64,000 nucleotides of DNA from Phaeodactylibacter xiamenensis (lineage in GTDB: Bacteria > Bacteroidota > Bacteroidia > Chitinophagales > Saprospiraceae). The notes below the pieces were generated by a model. It was not told where the DNA came from, searched no databases, and worked only from the letters and a program-made list of their open reading frames with translations. The translations under genes and the position numbers were made by a program. The stretch's first letter is position 1; the number at the start of each line of letters is the position of its first letter. Shown one piece after another: positions 46,980 through 55,569 of the stretch. The DNA is taken from contig NZ_JPOS01000092.1 of assembly GCF_000759025.1 (NCBI RefSeq), positions 105,990 to 169,989 on the forward strand, in the 5' to 3' direction.

Positions 46980-48317
46980 ATGGACGAAATACAACAACTA
47001 CGCGAAGCCCTCAAAAGCGCTCCTGACAACCTCCCGCTGCGGAAACTCCTGGCCAATGCACTGATGAAGCAGGACCGCCATGAAGAAGCGGAAGCCGAAT
47101 ACAAAGCCGCACTCCGCCTCAACGCAGCCGACACCGACCTTAAAATCGGCCTCGCCGATGCCTTCCGCGCCCAGCAGAAAACCGGCTCCGGACTGGTACT
47201 GATCGAAGAGCTAGTGGAAGCCCCGGCTCCACCAGCAAAAGCATGGCTCGTATACGCAAAGCTACTGCTGCAAAGCCAGCAAGCCGAAGCCGCTAAGGAA
47301 GCCTACGAAAATGCCATCGCCATCAATGATAAACTCCGGGACGCCTACCTGGAATCAGAGATCAATCTGCAAATTAAAGACCAGCCGGAACCGGAAAAAA
47401 TCAAGCTCAAAACCGGAGGAAACGAAGGCGAAGACCAGGATAAAAGCATAGACATAGAGCGGCCCGAGACCACCTTTGAAGACGTCGGTGGAATGGAACA
47501 GGTAAAAGAGGAAGTCCGCATGAAAATTCTCCATCCGCTGAAACACCCGGAAATCTACCAGGCCTATGGGAAGAAAATTGGTGGTGGCATTTTGCTGTAT
47601 GGCCCGCCCGGTTGCGGCAAGACCCACCTCGCAAGAGCTACTGCCGGTGAGGTTGGCTCCAATTTCCTGGCCGTAGGGATCAGCGATATCCTGGATATGT
47701 ACATCGGGCAAAGCGAGCGCAACCTGCACGCTATATTCGAAAAAGCCCGAAGCCTGAAACCCTGCGTTCTGTTCTTTGACGAAGTGGATGCCCTGGGGGC
47801 CAGCCGGTCGGATATGCGCCACAGTGCCGGGCGGAATGTCATCAATCAGTTCCTCGCCGAACTGGACGGCGTGGAGTATAATAACGAAGGCGTCCTGGTA
47901 CTCGCCGCAACCAATGCCCCGTGGCACCTCGACGCTGCCTTCCGCCGCCCGGGCCGTTTTGACCGCATCATCTTTGTGCCCCCGCCCGATCCCGCCGCCC
48001 GCGAAGCCATCCTGAAGCTCAAACTCAAAGGCAAGCCGGTAAGCGAGCTAAACTACAGCAAATTGGTCAAAAAGACCGGTGACTTCTCCGGAGCCGACCT
48101 GGAGGCCATCATCGACCGGGCTATAGAAGGCAAACTGGCAGAAGCCATTCGCACGGGAACACCTCAGCCTCTGCAAACAAAAGATCTGGAGCAAGCCATC
48201 AAAAAGCACCGGGCCACCACTAAGGAATGGTTCAGTACCGCCAAGAACTACGCCCTCTTTGCCAATGAGGCGGGCATTTATGACGAAATCCTCGACTACC
48301 TCAAGATTAAGAAATGA
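46980..48317 (+). CDS. TPR-AAA ATPase (CDC48/p97-like single AAA domain)
   Basis: Residues 1-125 contain two to three tetratricopeptide-like repeats. A linker rich in Lys/Glu/Asp leads to one AAA domain with Walker A GPPGCGKT (207-214), Walker B VLFFDE (about 263-268), the NQFLAELDGV second-region and an arginine-finger region RRPGRFDR, plus an ATPase lid with FSGADLEAIIDRA. The sequence resembles one D-domain of CDC48/p97, not ClpX or FtsH. The stop overlaps the next gene's start in ATGA, a sign of translational coupling. Its substrates are unknown; the TPRs presumably recruit them. Confidence 0.88.
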   Translation: MDEIQQLREALKSAPDNLPLRKLLANALMKQDRHEEAEAEYKAALRLNAADTDLKIGLADAFRAQQKTGSGLVLIEELVEAPAPPAKAWLVYAKLLLQSQQAEAAKEAYENAIAINDKLRDAYLESEINLQIKDQPEPEKIKLKTGGNEGEDQDKSIDIERPETTFEDVGGMEQVKEEVRMKILHPLKHPEIYQAYGKKIGGGILLYGPPGCGKTHLARATAGEVGSNFLAVGISDILDMYIGQSERNLHAIFEKARSLKPCVLFFDEVDALGASRSDMRHSAGRNVINQFLAELDGVEYNNEGVLVLAATNAPWHLDAAFRRPGRFDRIIFVPPPDPAAREAILKLKLKGKPVSELNYSKLVKKTGDFSGADLEAIIDRAIEGKLAEAIRTGTPQPLQTKDLEQAIKKHRATTKEWFSTAKNYALFANEAGIYDEILDYLKIKK

Positions 48318-49567
48318 TCAACATTCATCTGGAACGAGGCAAGCTGCTCCTGGCCCAAAAGCGGCTGGCTGATGCCGAAAAGGAATTCAAGCAGGCCCTA
48401 AGCCATGCGCCCAATGACGCCTACGCCATGGCCTGGCTGGCGGAATGCTACCTCAGCGGCAAACGCTATGCTGAAGCCCTGGAACTCGGCCAACGTGCCA
48501 TGGGCCATGCCCCTAACGATCCGTTCCTGCTCTACACTATGGCAAGGGCGTACTTTTACAATCAGAACACGAAAAAGGCACGCGAAATGATCCGGCAGGG
48601 GCTTCAGCTCAACCCGGCGGATGCAGACTTTTTCCTGCTGCTCGCTCATGTTGCCTTCTACGAGGAAAAATGGCAGGAAGCCCTCGACGCTGCCGAACAG
48701 GGGCTGGAACAGGATGCTGAAAATGTCAACCTGGTCAACATACGGGCACAAGCCCTGGTGAAACTCAACCGCAAAGCCGAAGCCGCTCAGACTATCGACT
48801 ACGCCCTGCACAAAGCCCCCGAGGACAGTTACTCCCACGCCAACCGTGGCTGGGTGGCTATTGAGCAAAGCCGTTTCAAGGAAGCCCAGCAAAACTTTCG
48901 GGAAGCCCTCCGACTGAACCCCAATAACGAATATGCCCGGTCTGGCCTCAAGGAAGCAATCAAAGGCGAGAACTTTTTCTACCGCGGCCTACTGAAGTAT
49001 TTCCTTTGGATGGCGAAAATGAATGAGCAAAACCGCTGGGCAGTCATAATCGGAGCTTATATCATCTATCGGGTGGTGCTGGGTATTGCCCGGAACAACC
49101 CGGCCCTGGCGCCCCTCACCTATCCTATTATCGCCCTGTACGTATTGTTTGCGCTGTCTTCCTGGATTGCAGTGCCGATAGCCAACCTCTTCCTCCGCCT
49201 CCACCCCATTGGCAAGCACGCCCTGACAGAGGATGAAAAAATGGGCTCCAATATCGCTGGTGGCCTGATTGGGTTATCGCTCCTATCCCTGGCGGGCTAT
49301 TTCATTAGCGATGCCGGTCAACTGCTATTCCTGGGCCTTGTTTTTGGATTGCTTTTAGTCCCCGCCGGTGGCACTTTCTCCGTCAGTGAAGGCACCAAAG
49401 CCCGGCGCTCCCTGACCATTTACAGCCTGGCACTGGCAGCTGTTGGCATTATTGGAGCGCTCGTCCCTTCCCTCGGCAGTTGGCTGATCATTGTGTTCGC
49501 ACTGGGCATATTCGCTTACGGCTGGGTGGCGAACTATTTGATTGGGCAGGATGCGAAAGCTTTTTAA
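48314..49567 (+). CDS. TPR protein with C-terminal membrane helices (417 aa)
   Basis: Residues 1-220 are about six TPR motifs (for example EALELGQRAMGHAPNDPFLL and EAQQNFREALRLNPNN). The rest holds about six hydrophobic helices with short loops, so the TPR part would sit in the cytoplasm on a membrane anchor. It overlaps the TPR-AAA gene by 4 bp (ATGA). The pair may form a membrane-bound unfoldase module; no function is known for this arrangement to me. Confidence 0.85.
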   Translation: MINIHLERGKLLLAQKRLADAEKEFKQALSHAPNDAYAMAWLAECYLSGKRYAEALELGQRAMGHAPNDPFLLYTMARAYFYNQNTKKAREMIRQGLQLNPADADFFLLLAHVAFYEEKWQEALDAAEQGLEQDAENVNLVNIRAQALVKLNRKAEAAQTIDYALHKAPEDSYSHANRGWVAIEQSRFKEAQQNFREALRLNPNNEYARSGLKEAIKGENFFYRGLLKYFLWMAKMNEQNRWAVIIGAYIIYRVVLGIARNNPALAPLTYPIIALYVLFALSSWIAVPIANLFLRLHPIGKHALTEDEKMGSNIAGGLIGLSLLSLAGYFISDAGQLLFLGLVFGLLLVPAGGTFSVSEGTKARRSLTIYSLALAAVGIIGALVPSLGSWLIIVFALGIFAYGWVANYLIGQDAKAF

Positions 49568-49586
49568 GTGGATTACAATGGTGATA

Positions 49587-49617
49587 TTGCTTCAAAGCTT
49601 AAAACACAGTATATTTG
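49587..49617 (+). promoter_or_regulatory. Promoter of the toxin-antitoxin module
   Basis: TTG (49587-49589) is followed after 20 bp by TATATTTG (49610-49617), fitting the relaxed Bacteroidota consensus TTG-N17-23-TAnnTTTG, 20 bp before the antitoxin start. Confidence 0.6.
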
Positions 49618-49634
49618 TACACATAACCTGTGTA
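49618..49634. promoter_or_regulatory. Operator-like inverted repeat of the toxin-antitoxin module
   Basis: TACACA (49618-49623) and TGTGTA (49629-49634) form an inverted repeat with 5-bp spacing between the promoter box and the antitoxin ATG. It is a likely binding site for the antitoxin, which commonly represses its own operon. Confidence 0.55.
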
Positions 49635-49636
49635 AA

Positions 49637-49873
49637 ATGAAGAATATCACGCTATCTATTCCTGATGAGCTACTGGAGAAAAGCAGAGCTTATGCCAAGC
49701 TGCACGGTACAAGCCTTAATGAGTTTGTAAGAGAACTGCTAAGACGCCATGTGGCTACAAGTACAATAAGCCCTACAGAAAAATTACTTGAAAGAAGTAA
49801 TTCCCTCAGTATATCAACAAAAAAATGGAAATGGAACAGAAATGAATTATACGACCGGAAAATATTTTCTTGA
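49637..49873 (+). CDS. VapB-like antitoxin (ribbon-helix-helix, 78 aa)
   Basis: The start MKNITLSIPDELLEKSRAYA matches ribbon-helix-helix antitoxins: a short strand KNITLSIP, then two helices with NEFVRELLRRH. The C-terminal half is a flexible toxin-binding tail. The frame is open upstream to 49568 but 49637 is just after the promoter. It is AT-rich unlike its neighbours, and overlaps the toxin gene by 32 bp. Confidence 0.82.
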   Translation: MKNITLSIPDELLEKSRAYAKLHGTSLNEFVRELLRRHVATSTISPTEKLLERSNSLSISTKKWKWNRNELYDRKIFS

Positions 49874-50273
49874 CACCAACTTTCTGATTTATCTATTCAG
49901 TGGAGATGAGCAGAGGAAACAGCAAATATGTCGGGAAATCCTCCAAGCCGGGGCTAAAGAAGCAGTTTTTGTACTTTCGACTCAAGTGCTAAAAGAATTT
50001 GTAAGTGTGATGATAGGTAAGTTTAAAGTACAACCCAGCTTAGTAAAAGAACTGGTTGATGACCTATGTCAATTTGAAGTAATTCAAATTACCCCTTTGC
50101 TTATTCAGAAGGCTGTAGATATTCACACTTTACACAGCTTCTCGTTTTGGGACAGTTTGATTTTAGTAGCTGCTCAATCTGCGGAAGCCAACATATTGCT
50201 CTCTGAAGACTTACAGCATAGTCAAAAATTAGCCAACCTAACCATTTGGAATCCTTTCCAGATAGAAGGATAG
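49842..50273 (+). CDS. PIN-domain toxin (VapC-like, 143 aa)
   Basis: The protein has the PIN RNase acidic residues: Asp11 in FLDTNFLIYLF, Glu52 in LKEFVSV, Asp104 in FWDSLILVAA and Glu122-Asp123 in LSEDLQ. Such toxins cut tRNA or rRNA until their antitoxin binds. The start at 49842 gives a normal-length protein; a longer frame to 49788 would reach further into the antitoxin gene. Low GC content suggests recent transfer. Confidence 0.85.
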   Translation: MNYTTGKYFLDTNFLIYLFSGDEQRKQQICREILQAGAKEAVFVLSTQVLKEFVSVMIGKFKVQPSLVKELVDDLCQFEVIQITPLLIQKAVDIHTLHSFSFWDSLILVAAQSAEANILLSEDLQHSQKLANLTIWNPFQIEG

Positions 50274-50281
50274 CGAATATA

Positions 50282-50980
50282 TTACCCTTTCAACCTACCC
50301 ATCACCCCCTTCCGGTACCCCTCACTAATCGGCAGGCGCTCCTTCCCAATCACTACCCGGTTGCGCTCTATGTAGTCGATTTTGGGAATGGATACGATAT
50401 AGGACCGATGCGTGCGCACAAATAAGGCTGTCGGCAGCACCTCTTCAAAATGCTTCATGTTTTCCAATGTCATAATGCGGCCGGCCGGCGTGTGGATGGC
50501 TACATAATCGCCCTGCCCTTCCAGATAGGCAATATCGGCGTAGTCAACGCGCTGCAGGCGGTATTCCGTTTTCACGAACAAATAGGAGGCATTCAATTCT
50601 GCATCCTGAACTTCTGAGGTGGGCCTCCTATCACCAATCTCCACTTTTTGTACGGCCTGGTAAAAGCGGTCGTAGGAAATAGGCTTCATCAGATAATCCA
50701 CCACGTTGTGTTCGTACCCTTGCAGCGCATATTGCTCGTAAGCAGTGGTGAGGATGACCGGCAGGCGCTGATTCAGGATTTTCATCACCTGAATGCCGGT
50801 GAGCTCAGGCATTTGCACATCCAGAAAAAGCAGCAAATCCGTCTGCCCCTGCAGGTACTGCAAAGCCTCAATGGGGTTGGAAAAAGCCTCCGCCAATTCC
50901 AAATCCGGAGTTTTCCGGACATAGTCGGACAATAACTGAATGGCCAGGGGCTCATCATCCACAATTACACATCGGAGCAT
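50282..50980 (-). CDS. LytTR response regulator
   Basis: The 232-residue protein has a receiver domain with phospho-acceptor Asp54 (LFLDVQMPE) and an acidic pair DDE at 8-10, followed by a LytTR DNA-binding domain (about 125-230) with LVRTHRSYIVSI-type HRSYIV. It overlaps the histidine kinase gene by 16 bp and comes after it in the same operon. Targets are unknown. Confidence 0.94.
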   Translation of the reverse strand: MLRCVIVDDEPLAIQLLSDYVRKTPDLELAEAFSNPIEALQYLQGQTDLLLFLDVQMPELTGIQVMKILNQRLPVILTTAYEQYALQGYEHNVVDYLMKPISYDRFYQAVQKVEIGDRRPTSEVQDAELNASYLFVKTEYRLQRVDYADIAYLEGQGDYVAIHTPAGRIMTLENMKHFEEVLPTALFVRTHRSYIVSIPKIDYIERNRVVIGKERLPISEGYRKGVMGRLKG

Positions 50981-52008
50981 AGGGCAATGGGGATTTTCAG
51001 GGTGACTTCGAATTTATTTTGGGTTGCTTCGACGGCCCACTCATGCTGATCTTCATAAATCAAAGATAAGCGTTTGCGGATATTGGCTAGGCCGATGCCG
51101 CCCACCTGATCCTTTTGCTGCACCCGCCGGGTATTTTGGGTGTGAAAGACCAGAGCCGATGCCGTACGCTCCAGCCGGATGAGCACCGGGTGCTCCGGAT
51201 TCCGCAGCTCGCCGTGCTTGAAGGCATTCTCCACAAAGGGGATGAGCGCAAATGGGGGAATGACCAGCCCGTGCAGGTTGTCGGGCACCTCAAATTGCAG
51301 TTGCACTTCGTACCCGTACCGAAGGCGCTGCAGGCTGATGAAGTCCTCAATGTAACTCACTTCCCGTTCCAAGGGCACCTGATCAGCATTCTCATACAGA
51401 GCGTACCGGAGCAGGCCCGTCAGCTTTTCCATGGCTTCCAGTGCTTTATCTGATTTTTGGTAAACCAGGGTATAGACATTATTCAGGGTATTGAACAGGA
51501 AATGAGGATTGATCTGCGACCGCAAAAAAGCCAGCTCCGTCTTCTGATTTTGAATGAGCAACTCCTGGCTTTGCCGCTCCCGGAATCGGGAATACTGTGA
51601 GAAGTAAAACACAATACCTACGGCTGAAAATGGGATGGCGTAGTACAAATTGTCCAGCAGGTAAGCACCGGTGCTCATCTGATCGTAGTAATTGTCGAAT
51701 CCAAACCAGCGCAGGTACAGTACTTCCTCGATCAAAAACCGAATAGCAGCGGTAAATGGATACACCGCGAAAAGTAATACACCCAGCAGCAGGTTAGGTT
51801 TGCCCCTGAGCCAGAAAAGCACAGAATAGCAGCCAAAGGCATACAGCATATCCGCAATCAGGGAGGACAAAGACAGTAAGACGCCCTTTTGGCTGGTCCA
51901 GGTATCCACAAAGCTTTGAATGCCGTCATCAGCAATATCCCTAAGCTCTACATATATCAGGAAAAAGGCCACACTCCAGATGAGTAAAACGCCGTATTTA
52001 GGTTTCAT
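50965..52008 (-). CDS. LytS-type sensor histidine kinase
   Basis: The protein has about four membrane helices (residues 8-150), then a His_kinase domain of the LytS class with QINPHFLFNTLNNVYTL, where His169 is the likely phospho-acceptor, and a C-terminal HATPase region with VENAFKHGE and GGIGLANIRKRL. It is the partner of the overlapping LytTR regulator. It has no recognised periplasmic sensor domain; the signal is unknown. Confidence 0.93.
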   Translation of the reverse strand: MKPKYGVLLIWSVAFFLIYVELRDIADDGIQSFVDTWTSQKGVLLSLSSLIADMLYAFGCYSVLFWLRGKPNLLLGVLLFAVYPFTAAIRFLIEEVLYLRWFGFDNYYDQMSTGAYLLDNLYYAIPFSAVGIVFYFSQYSRFRERQSQELLIQNQKTELAFLRSQINPHFLFNTLNNVYTLVYQKSDKALEAMEKLTGLLRYALYENADQVPLEREVSYIEDFISLQRLRYGYEVQLQFEVPDNLHGLVIPPFALIPFVENAFKHGELRNPEHPVLIRLERTASALVFHTQNTRRVQQKDQVGGIGLANIRKRLSLIYEDQHEWAVEATQNKFEVTLKIPIALCSDV

Positions 52009-52438
52009 CCCGGATCAATTTTAGGCTAAAACTAAGCAATTCATGGGCAGTATCCCCCCGAAGGATAGGCTGGCAGGGAGATTCTATCGGTGAATGAGCA
52101 GGATTGCCCGGTGAATGCCCACTGTTTTGAATTTTGGGATTGACCGGGGAAATCCTCAGGGTTACCGATTCCAGTTGGAAGATGTGGGTAAGGGCTCCAT
52201 TTTTGAGTTTATGCTTAGTCATCTATACAAATCACAAGCTGGATTACAGATGAAAGCACTTGGGTTATTTCCTTTAACAGCGGTCAACGTGCGACTTCTC
52301 CGAAGTCGGTCAGCTATGGTGTTTCAAGGGATACTAAGATGTGACTTCTCCGAAGTCTTGCTGCTTCAACAGGACTAGCCCATAAATGCTTTTTTGACCA
52401 TTTCTCTACTCAACCGAAAACAATAAAAATTATCACCA
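52009..52438. other. Intergenic region with paired hairpin repeats
   Basis: No gene was seen in 430 bases between the divergent LytS gene and the DUF5694 gene. The right half has two copies of a GACTTCTCCGAAGTC hairpin 50 bp apart, described separately. The left half should hold the LytS promoter. Confidence 0.5.
52293..52357. repeat. Two GACTTCTCCGAAGTC hairpins, 50 bp apart
   Basis: The 15-bp palindromic sequence GACTTC-TCC-GAAGTC occurs at 52293-52307 and 52343-52357, each preceded by GTGC or GTGT. The exact 50-bp spacing and identical core are unlikely to be chance. They may be intergenic repeats or paired regulatory stem-loops in front of the DUF5694 gene. Confidence 0.75.
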
Positions 52439-53326
52439 ATGAAATCCATTATCCCCATTTTCATCGCTTTATGCTTCTTTCAATTGTCCACTGCCCAGGA
52501 GATGCCCTACAAGGGACCGGACGAGTTCCTCATCGGCGAACGGCAAGTGCCTCAGGTGCTGCTTATGGGCACCTGGCATTTTGCTTATCCCGGTTTGGAC
52601 GAGCACAAGACCAGGGAGGAAGACAAGATCAACATTTTCACGCCCAAACGACAGAAAGAGCTACAGGAGCTGCTGGATTACGTAGCCCAGTTTAAGCCGA
52701 CCAAAATCATCGTGGAATCGGGTGCCAATACCGGCTACCTCATGAACCGCTACCGCCGCTGGAAAAAAGGCGAAGAGGAACTATATGCCAATGAACGCGA
52801 TCAGGTCGGCATTCGCCTGATGGATCAGCTGGGGCTGGATACGATCTACGGCTGCGATGCATGGGGGTTACTGGGCGATCTGCATGACAAAATTGGAGAC
52901 TCGGAAGCCGATCAATACATTAAAAGGGTTGGCGACCGGCATTACTTTGGGGGCAAAGATGAGTGGATGAAGCGCTACAAGGAATGGTACGTTTACAGCG
53001 ACAAACAAATGCCACACAACACCCTGCTGGAAAACTTCCTGTACCTCAATCAGGATAAGGTCATCGACCGTTACTTCGGAGCCTATATTTCCGGTGGGCA
53101 GTTTGACTCGGAAGCCTTTGAAGGACCGGATGCGCTGTCCATGTTCTGGATGAACCGCAACCTGCGCATTTTCCATAAAATCCAGCAATTAGATATTCAG
53201 GACGATGACCGGGTGCTTATCCTCTTTGGGGCCGGGCACGTGGGCATCCTGCGCTGGCTATACGAGTGCTCCCCCCGCTATGAATTAGTAGAATTTGACA
53301 GCCTGAACGACTTTACCGTTCGATAA
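52439..53326 (+). CDS. DUF5694 secreted protein with TraB/TIKI-like motifs
   Basis: The 295-residue protein has a signal peptide (MKSIIPIFIALCFFQLSTAQ), then LLMGTWHFAYPG near the start and LILFGAGHVGIL near the end. The paired GxxHx signatures are like those of the TIKI/TraB/EreA/ChaN group of putative metal-binding enzymes. The family is called DUF5694 and has no proven function. The next gene carries another member of the same group. Confidence 0.82.
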   Translation: MKSIIPIFIALCFFQLSTAQEMPYKGPDEFLIGERQVPQVLLMGTWHFAYPGLDEHKTREEDKINIFTPKRQKELQELLDYVAQFKPTKIIVESGANTGYLMNRYRRWKKGEEELYANERDQVGIRLMDQLGLDTIYGCDAWGLLGDLHDKIGDSEADQYIKRVGDRHYFGGKDEWMKRYKEWYVYSDKQMPHNTLLENFLYLNQDKVIDRYFGAYISGGQFDSEAFEGPDALSMFWMNRNLRIFHKIQQLDIQDDDRVLILFGAGHVGILRWLYECSPRYELVEFDSLNDFTVR

Positions 53327-53387
53327 ATCACCCGACTGACAACTGCCCGGTGGCCACAACAGCTGCCGGGCACAAACTACTCCAGCT

Positions 53388-54635
53388 ATGAAATACCTGC
53401 TATACTTTTCCTTATTCGTGGTTTGGGCCTGTCAGACTCCCAAAACCAACATCCCAAGCTCAGCATTACCCGCACTCGACAGTGCCTTTGTCGCATCCCA
53501 TACGCACTATTTCCAACTTACGCCGGAGGGGTTTACCGGTGAAGGGGCCCAAACGCTCGAACAGGCCGTACAAACTGCCCAAATCCTGGTATTGGGAGAA
53601 ACCCACGGCTCCCCTACCCTGTCCCGCTTTGTGGAACAACTGGCCCCGCTGCTCCGCGCGAACGGTTTCCGGCACTTTGCGTGCGAAATCGGGCCTCATT
53701 CTGCCCAGTACCTGGAACAACTGACCACAGTGCCCGAAAATATACCGGTCAACCTCGCCGCATTCTATGAGCAGTACCAGTTTGAAGCTATCGCTGACGT
53801 ACCCATGCCTTTTTTCGAACTGCAGGAAGATGCCGCCTTTCTTCAGGCAATTCGCCGGGAAGGCTTTTCCATTTGGGGGCTGGATCAGGAGTACTTTTCA
53901 TCGGTATTCTTTTTGCTGGATTGGCTGCAAAGCCAGTTAGAACCCGAGGACGTACCCACAGTACTCCATCAAGCCGCCGTTGCCACTATCCGGAAGTGGA
54001 TGATACAGGAAAATCAGGACGATAAAGGCTTCCCCGTATTTGGGCGCATTTTAAAAGAGCCAGCGGTAAAAGCCTATTTCAGTGCCCTGGAAGCCCATTC
54101 TCCGGAGGCCAAAGCCCTTTTGAACGATCTAAAAATCAGCTGGGATATTTACGACCGCTACCGTGGCGGTGCCTCACACGGAGACCGGGTGCAGTACATC
54201 AGGAACAATTTTCAAAAACAGTACGACAGGCACGGGGCGCCCAAAGTTTTTGTCAAAATCGGCCGGCTGCACGCCAGTAAAGTCGAATCAGGCGGAGAGC
54301 TCGACCTGGGGGAACTCACCCACACACTTGCCAGCGAAGCGGGCCTGGAAAGCATCAACATCGCGGTATGGAACCGCTACTACCGCGTTGAAGACGGAGC
54401 AGTGACCGACTGGCTCGAAGAACGCAACCGCTATTATTGCCAAAACCTGCCCTTAATCCTGCAGGCCCGGAAGGATGCTTTTGCACTCATTGACCTCCGC
54501 CCGATCCGGGAGGCGGTCGCTCAGGGGCAGATTGCTCCACCTGAATCGGAAAGCCTGCAGTCCTTGATAAACGGGTTTGATTATGAGCTCATTCTTCCAA
54601 CGGATTATACGGGTACGCCACTCGTAAAGCCCTAA
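53388..54635 (+). CDS. Erythromycin-esterase/ChaN-like lipoprotein (415 aa)
   Basis: The protein has a lipoprotein signal (MKYLLYFSLFVVWAC) with lipid Cys15, then ILVLGETHGSPTLSRF and FACEIGPHSAQYL, the two conserved stretches of the erythromycin-esterase and ChaN-like group, and later a VFVKIGRLHASK region. Known relatives hydrolyse macrolides or bind haem iron, but many Bacteroidota members are uncharacterised, so resistance should not be assumed. It follows the DUF5694 gene by 61 bp. Confidence 0.83.
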   Translation: MKYLLYFSLFVVWACQTPKTNIPSSALPALDSAFVASHTHYFQLTPEGFTGEGAQTLEQAVQTAQILVLGETHGSPTLSRFVEQLAPLLRANGFRHFACEIGPHSAQYLEQLTTVPENIPVNLAAFYEQYQFEAIADVPMPFFELQEDAAFLQAIRREGFSIWGLDQEYFSSVFFLLDWLQSQLEPEDVPTVLHQAAVATIRKWMIQENQDDKGFPVFGRILKEPAVKAYFSALEAHSPEAKALLNDLKISWDIYDRYRGGASHGDRVQYIRNNFQKQYDRHGAPKVFVKIGRLHASKVESGGELDLGELTHTLASEAGLESINIAVWNRYYRVEDGAVTDWLEERNRYYCQNLPLILQARKDAFALIDLRPIREAVAQGQIAPPESESLQSLINGFDYELILPTDYTGTPLVKP

Positions 54636-54645
54636 AAGCAACCCA

Positions 54646-55566
54646 CTATTGCAGAAAGCTCCGCACATCCTCCGCCGTGCGCGCCGGCCATTCCTCCATA
54701 GGCACATGCCCGGCATCCGGATAAATCAGGAGTTGGCTGTTAGGCAGTACCTCGTCAAACCGATACGCATCCGCCACGGGAATCCAGGCATCCTGCTCAC
54801 CCCAGAGTATGAAGGTGGGAATGTTAAGTTCGGAAAGCTGATCGGGATCAGGCTGATAAGACTGATTTAAGCGCTGCACGTAGGCCCGGCGGTTGCCCTC
54901 CCGCAGGAAGAGATCAAAGTACCGGTCCACCAGCGTATCCGAAATACGGTCAGGATTGGCGTACACTTCTCGAAGGGACTTCCGGAAGAGCGCTTTGGGG
55001 GTAATCCGCTGCAACAACTGCCTGAATACCGGCTTTCTGGCCAGGCGCATAGCCAAAGGCATTTCTCTATCGCGGGGCCAGCCGGATGCATTAAGCAATA
55101 CCAGCTTTTGGACGCGCTCCGGGTGGGCCAGGGCATATTCCCAGGCAATCAGCCCGCCAAGTGAGTTGCCAGCCAGATAAAACCGTTCCAAGCCTGCCTT
55201 TTTGGCAAAAGCCTCTACAAAATCAACATAGGCAGGGATAGAATAATCCTCATCCGGACGTGGGCCGGTAAGCCCGAAGGCAGGTAAAGTCACACTAATG
55301 ACCCGAAAGGAATCCCGCAATTCAGCTGTCCAGCCTTCCCAGGTGTGCAGCGTTGCGCCGGTACCATGCAGGAGCAGCAGAACCGGGCCCTCCCCAGCGG
55401 AGCGATAGTGCACCGGCATGCCCATGACTTCCGTAAATGCAGACTCCGGATAGGTATAAGCCGCACGCAGGGCTTCCACCGGCTGCTCCGAATGGTAGTT
55501 GAAAATCACCGGCAGGGCCAGTACTGCAACCAATATAGCCAGCCCCCACTTTCTCATGCTCCTCAT
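54646..55566 (-). CDS. Alpha/beta hydrolase, membrane-anchored or secreted
   Basis: The 306-residue protein has an N-terminal hydrophobic segment (residues 5-22), the oxyanion motif LLLHGTGATLHTW, nucleophile GNSLGG, an acid in LWGEQDAWIP and His in GHVPMEEWP. These are the elements of the alpha/beta hydrolase triad. The substrate is unknown. It is the last gene of a minus-strand operon, 3 bp after the TonB-like gene. Start 55566 or 55557. Confidence 0.88.
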   Translation of the reverse strand: MRSMRKWGLAILVAVLALPVIFNYHSEQPVEALRAAYTYPESAFTEVMGMPVHYRSAGEGPVLLLLHGTGATLHTWEGWTAELRDSFRVISVTLPAFGLTGPRPDEDYSIPAYVDFVEAFAKKAGLERFYLAGNSLGGLIAWEYALAHPERVQKLVLLNASGWPRDREMPLAMRLARKPVFRQLLQRITPKALFRKSLREVYANPDRISDTLVDRYFDLFLREGNRRAYVQRLNQSYQPDPDQLSELNIPTFILWGEQDAWIPVADAYRFDEVLPNSQLLIYPDAGHVPMEEWPARTAEDVRSFLQ

Positions 55567-55569
55567 TTT

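Noticed and set aside
46727..47064. ORFs rich in Cys, Thr and Ala through the 15-bp repeats, and a CRISPR reading of the array
   Set aside because: The repeats are contiguous with no unique spacers, and the ORFs are by-products of the repeat.
49568..49636. 23-codon upstream extension of the antitoxin
   Set aside because: It would start before the promoter box and operator that precede the ATG at 49637.
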